NCBI GenBank assembly: GCA_964651385.1
Contig: CAZYYM010000001.1
Coordinates: 1 to 64,000, forward strand
Reading direction: 5' to 3'
Source of the DNA: GCA-001735895 sp964651385
GTDB taxonomy: Bacteria > Pseudomonadota > Gammaproteobacteria > GCA-001735895
DNA length: 64,000 nt
In this document: positions 61,314 through 64,000 of the stretch, piece after piece
Layout of the letters: every line of letters starts with the position of its first letter
Numbering within the stretch: position 1 is the first letter of the stretch
Made by a program: the position numbers and the translations under genes
Notes under the pieces: generated by a model
Database searches by the model: none
What the model was told of the DNA's origin: nothing
What the model saw: the letters and a program-made list of their open reading frames with translations, nothing else

Positions 61314-62678
61314 CTAAAACTGCATTCCCGGAGGCATTTTACCTTTAAGGCCTCGTATCATGTTCGCCATACCGCCTTTGCTACCCATTTTTTTCATCAT
61401 TTTCTGCATTTGCTTATGCTGTTTGAGCAATCGATTGACATCCTGTATTTGTGTGCCCGACCCGCCTGCAACACGCCGCTTTCGCGATCCATTGATAAGT
61501 TCGGGCTTGCGCCGCTCCTGCTGGGTCATCGAATCGATAATAGCGACCATGCGCTTCATCTGTTTGGTGTGCGCCGGGTTTTGCATAGCCTGCGCCATGC
61601 CGGCACCCATACCGGGCAGCTTGTCCATTAAACTGCCGAGTCCACCCATCTTATCCATTTGCATGAATTGATCGCGCAAATCTTCGAGATCAAATCCTTT
61701 ACCTTTTTTTACCTTTTGTGCGAGCTTCTTGGCTTTTTCGTGATCGACCTTCTCGTGCGCCTGCTCCACCAGCGAAAGAATATCGCCCATGCCCAGAATA
61801 CGCGAGGCCATACGATCCGGATGAAAGGCTTCGAGTTTGTCTGTTTTTTCACCCGATCCGATATATTTAATCGGCTTTCCAGTGATATGGCGAACCGACA
61901 ATGCCGCGCCGCCACGTGCGTCACCATCCGTTTTGGTTAATACCACACCCGTTAATGGCAGTGTTTCTCCGAAGGCTTTAGCGGTATTTGCAGCATCTTG
62001 TCCAGTCATGCTATCGACCACGAACAGAGTTTCACTCGGTGTTACCGCATCGTGAATGGCTTTGATTTCGTCCATCATCTGCTGATCAATTGCCAGTCGA
62101 CCAGCGGTATCCAGAATCAGCACGTCGGCATTTTGTTTTCGGGCAGCTTCTTGCGCGGCTCGCGAAATATCGACCGGTTTCTGCTTAATATCACTGGGGT
62201 AAAATATAGCCTCGACTTCATTCGCCAGCCTCTGCAGCTGATCGATAGCTGCGGGACGATAGATATCGGCACTGGCAACCATCACGCTTTTCTTTTCGAC
62301 TTCAATCAGGCGCCTTGCTAATTTGGCTACGGTGGTGGTTTTACCTGCCCCCTGAAGTCCGGCCATTAATATGGTAACTGGCGGTTTCCGATCAAGTTCA
62401 ATCGCATCATGCTGATGCCCCATTACTGCGACCAGTTCGTCGTTAACAACCTTCACCAGTGCCTGCCCCGGAGAAAGACTTCCAATCACTTCCTGTCCGA
62501 GCGCTTTTTCGCGCACATTATCGATAAAGTCCCGGACGACCGGTAATGCCACGTCGGCTTCGAGTAACGCCTGGCGAACTTCCCGCAAACTCTCTTTTAT
62601 GTTGTCTTCGCTGAGTCGACCCTGACCACGGAGGGTTTTCAGGGTTTTCGAAAGTCGATCGGTTAAGTTTTCAAACAT
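61314..62678 (-). CDS. ffh: Signal recognition particle protein Ffh
   Basis: A 454-residue SRP GTPase. NG-domain motifs: GLQGAGKTTTVAKLA (P-loop, about 105-119), DTAGRLAIDQQM, TKTDGDARGGAALS. The methionine-rich M domain is complete and ends GLKGKMPPGMQF. It lies upstream of rpsP with its own terminator. Confidence 0.98.
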   Translation of the reverse strand: MFENLTDRLSKTLKTLRGQGRLSEDNIKESLREVRQALLEADVALPVVRDFIDNVREKALGQEVIGSLSPGQALVKVVNDELVAVMGHQHDAIELDRKPPVTILMAGLQGAGKTTTVAKLARRLIEVEKKSVMVASADIYRPAAIDQLQRLANEVEAIFYPSDIKQKPVDISRAAQEAARKQNADVLILDTAGRLAIDQQMMDEIKAIHDAVTPSETLFVVDSMTGQDAANTAKAFGETLPLTGVVLTKTDGDARGGAALSVRHITGKPIKYIGSGEKTDKLEAFHPDRMASRILGMGDILSLVEQAHEKVDHEKAKKLAQKVKKGKGFDLEDLRDQFMQMDKMGGLGSLMDKLPGMGAGMAQAMQNPAHTKQMKRMVAIIDSMTQQERRKPELINGSRKRRVAGGSGTQIQDVNRLLKQHKQMQKMMKKMGSKGGMANMIRGLKGKMPPGMQF

Positions 62679-62724
62679 AGCTTAATCTCTGGCATCAAAT
62701 AATCGCCAATAAAATAAAGCGCAA

Positions 62725-62730
62725 ATTATA
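62725..62730 (-). promoter_or_regulatory. Candidate -10 element of ffh
   Basis: Perfect TATAAT on the minus strand 47 bases upstream of the ffh ATG; the -35 is weak (TTTATT, 16-base spacing). The rest of the 224-base gap to 62902 shows no gene. Confidence 0.45.
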
Positions 62731-62902
62731 ACAGTCGCATAGCCAGAATAAAGAGACCTTCGATCACTGATAGGAATACATTGGATATATTGACTGCTTA
62801 GAGACCCGTTCGCAAGACCAACTACAGTACATCCAGGCGATGTTGTTGAATCAATTTATTCAGTCAGTGCCTTAAAAGATCGCTTCAATGCTCCTGATCG
62901 AC

Positions 62903-63487
62903 CTAGGCGGCCTGATCCGCGTATTTTCCTTTAATACCCTGGTAAGCTGATTTGATATGGTTTAAATCAGCCGCCATATCTCCGGTCGGTATAAAAGTCT
63001 TTAGGTAACCACCCTGTTTTTTTTGGAAATCGAGATACCCCAAAACGATCGGTACTCTTGCCCCCAAAGCGATATGATAAAAACCGGTCCTCCATCTTTG
63101 CACATGAGACCTGTTTCCTTCAGGGGCAATGATAAGGATCAATTCACTTGACTGATTGAATGCGTTAATCGTTTGCTGAACACGATTCTCGGAATGGTGA
63201 AGATTGATCGGTATCCCACCCAACCATTTCATTAGCGGACCGAATGGCCTTAGGAACAGGCTACTCTTGCCCATCCAGTAAACTTTCAGACGACATATTA
63301 AACTAACCGCTATGGTTAACGGAAAATCCCAATTACTAGTATGCGGATATGCGATAACCACAAATTTGGGCTCTTCTAACGGTGGCCTGCCTACAACCCG
63401 CCAGCCGGTTAAACGCAACCCAAGCCAGGCGACACCATAAAAAATCGGCATTACCAGCGGCGAATTAAACAGTGTGTGGCGATACAT
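62903..63487 (-). CDS. Small 1-acyl-glycerol-3-phosphate acyltransferase-like protein
   Basis: A 194-residue member of the PlsC-type acyltransferase family. The catalytic HX4D motif is HTSNWDF (about residue 49) and the acceptor motif APEGNRSHVQRWRTGF carries EGxRS-like residues. A hydrophobic segment lies near the N-terminus. It is shorter than housekeeping PlsC, so it is more likely a specialised lysophospholipid acyltransferase. It follows the metallo-hydrolase gene after 9 bases. Confidence 0.85.
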   Translation of the reverse strand: MYRHTLFNSPLVMPIFYGVAWLGLRLTGWRVVGRPPLEEPKFVVIAYPHTSNWDFPLTIAVSLICRLKVYWMGKSSLFLRPFGPLMKWLGGIPINLHHSENRVQQTINAFNQSSELILIIAPEGNRSHVQRWRTGFYHIALGARVPIVLGYLDFQKKQGGYLKTFIPTGDMAADLNHIKSAYQGIKGKYADQAA

Positions 63488-63496
63488 GGCAGCTGG

Positions 63497-64000
63497 CTAT
63501 AGCTTAAAGATTTCACTACCACGCAAATACTGCACATTGAATTCAGGCATTGCTTTTACGCATTCGCGATAAATCAACTCTTCCTCACCGGGCTTGAAAT
63601 GTGTTAGCCAGACGTCCGGGCGATGTTTTAATTTAGCGATATCTTCACCCAGCAAGCTTGGGCAGTAGTGTTTTGAGAGCTTACTGATATCTATATCATT
63701 ATTTGAAAACGCCGTTTCAACAAATAGTAAATCGATAGCATCGTAACCATTCAGCACCTCCCACAACCCGTCATTGGTCGTGGTATCGCCACTAAATGCC
63801 ACCGTACCTTTTTGTCCCTGAACACAATATCCTGCCCCGGGGACCGTATGATTAACCGGAATCATTTCGAATTCGCGCGAACGAATGGTTAACTTGTCAC
63901 CCGGTTGCATAACTCTGAATTGTAGCGAAGGTCTTTCCGGTGTCGGTAGTTCTGAAAAATCCGGCCAGATTGTCCAGTTGAAAACATGCTCTTTTAACGC
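63497..64000 (-). CDS. Metallo-beta-lactamase-fold hydrolase, possible class II cyclic-nucleotide phosphodiesterase (5' end outside window)
   Basis: The last 168 codons of a gene that continues past the right edge; the frame is open from 64000. Metal-ligand pieces are visible: PVNHTVPGAGYCV, FSGDTTTNDGLW (D ligand), LFVETAFSN and WLTHFKPGEEEL (late histidine). The upstream-edge segment HVFNWTIWPDFSELPT resembles class II 3',5'-cyclic-nucleotide phosphodiesterases. The HxHxDH motif, if present, lies outside the window. RNase Z-like hydrolase is the alternative. Confidence 0.75.
   Translation of the reverse strand, partial: ALKEHVFNWTIWPDFSELPTPERPSLQFRVMQPGDKLTIRSREFEMIPVNHTVPGAGYCVQGQKGTVAFSGDTTTNDGLWEVLNGYDAIDLLFVETAFSNNDIDISKLSKHYCPSLLGEDIAKLKHRPDVWLTHFKPGEEELIYRECVKAMPEFNVQYLRGSEIFKL

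Noticed and set aside
1..64000. Search for mobile elements, CRISPR arrays, phage genes and defence systems
   Set aside because: No transposase, integrase, terminal repeats, regularly spaced repeats, Cas or toxin-antitoxin signatures were recognised.

Overview
The window reads as one ordinary chromosomal segment of a free-living Gammaproteobacterium with sulfur-oxidising traits. Evidence for the group is a soxXYZA operon, TusA and rhodanese proteins, Kdo kinase KdkA, HldE/HldD heptose synthesis, PlsB, PdxB, the VolA/FadL lipid-uptake pair and the classical ffh / rpsP-rimM-trmD-rplS order. Base composition looks moderate and even throughout. I see no rRNA, tRNA, insertion sequence, prophage, integrase or CRISPR array. 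I cannot name the genus from sequence alone.

Layout: (1) 1-3374, amino-acid ABC transporter aapJ-aapQ-aapM, cut by the left edge. (2) 3654-8654, a small unknown protein, a membrane-anchored GAF-PAS-GGDEF-EAL protein, and an ArgE-like deacetylase coupled to pdxB. (3) 8666-12622, surface lipase volA with fadL, and a tiny SET-domain protein. (4) 12738-17312, Pcm-like methyltransferase, rhodanese, tolC, late acyltransferase and waaA. (5) 17352-28210, an LPS core and envelope island: kdkA, two GT9 heptosyltransferase-type enzymes, an O-antigen ligase-type protein, a CDP-glycerol glycerophosphotransferase-like protein, hldD-hldE, a GDPD-like membrane protein with an altered catalytic motif, an LtaS-like phosphoglycerol transferase, and two small reading frames. 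(6) 28245-34182, mtaB, soxXYZA, a BepA-type protease, rhodanese and tusA. (7) 34269-41445, a structured RNA leader with an intrinsic terminator followed by ilvI-ilvH-ilvC-pssA-leuA-udg-rimI. (8) 41868-45995, prfC, a DUF3187 protein, arsR-arsI and a divergent Tat-type intradiol dioxygenase facing the same operator region. (9) 46010-57425, FkbM methyltransferase, a hydrolase-OsmC fusion, plsB, and the htpG-pilZ-FAD enzyme-HDOD-hslR series behind a sigma-32-like promoter, then cysK. (10) 57440-64000, a TPR protein, rplS-trmD-rimM-rpsP, ffh, a small acyltransferase, and a metallo-beta-lactamase-fold hydrolase cut by the right edge.

Functional themes: building the LPS inner core (Kdo transfer, Kdo phosphorylation, heptose supply and transfer, late acylation), with three neighbouring genes that hint at glycerol-phosphate decoration; thiosulfate oxidation and sulfane-sulfur handling; branched-chain amino acid synthesis under a probable RNA attenuator; and organoarsenical response. 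The most interesting non-coding signals are the ilv leader RNA, the arsR operator with a predicted leaderless arsR transcript, a perfect palindrome holding two divergent start codons at 18063-18076, and a 49-codon frame fitted between the GDPD-like gene and hldE. All start choices, promoters and structures were read by eye; nothing was run against a database.
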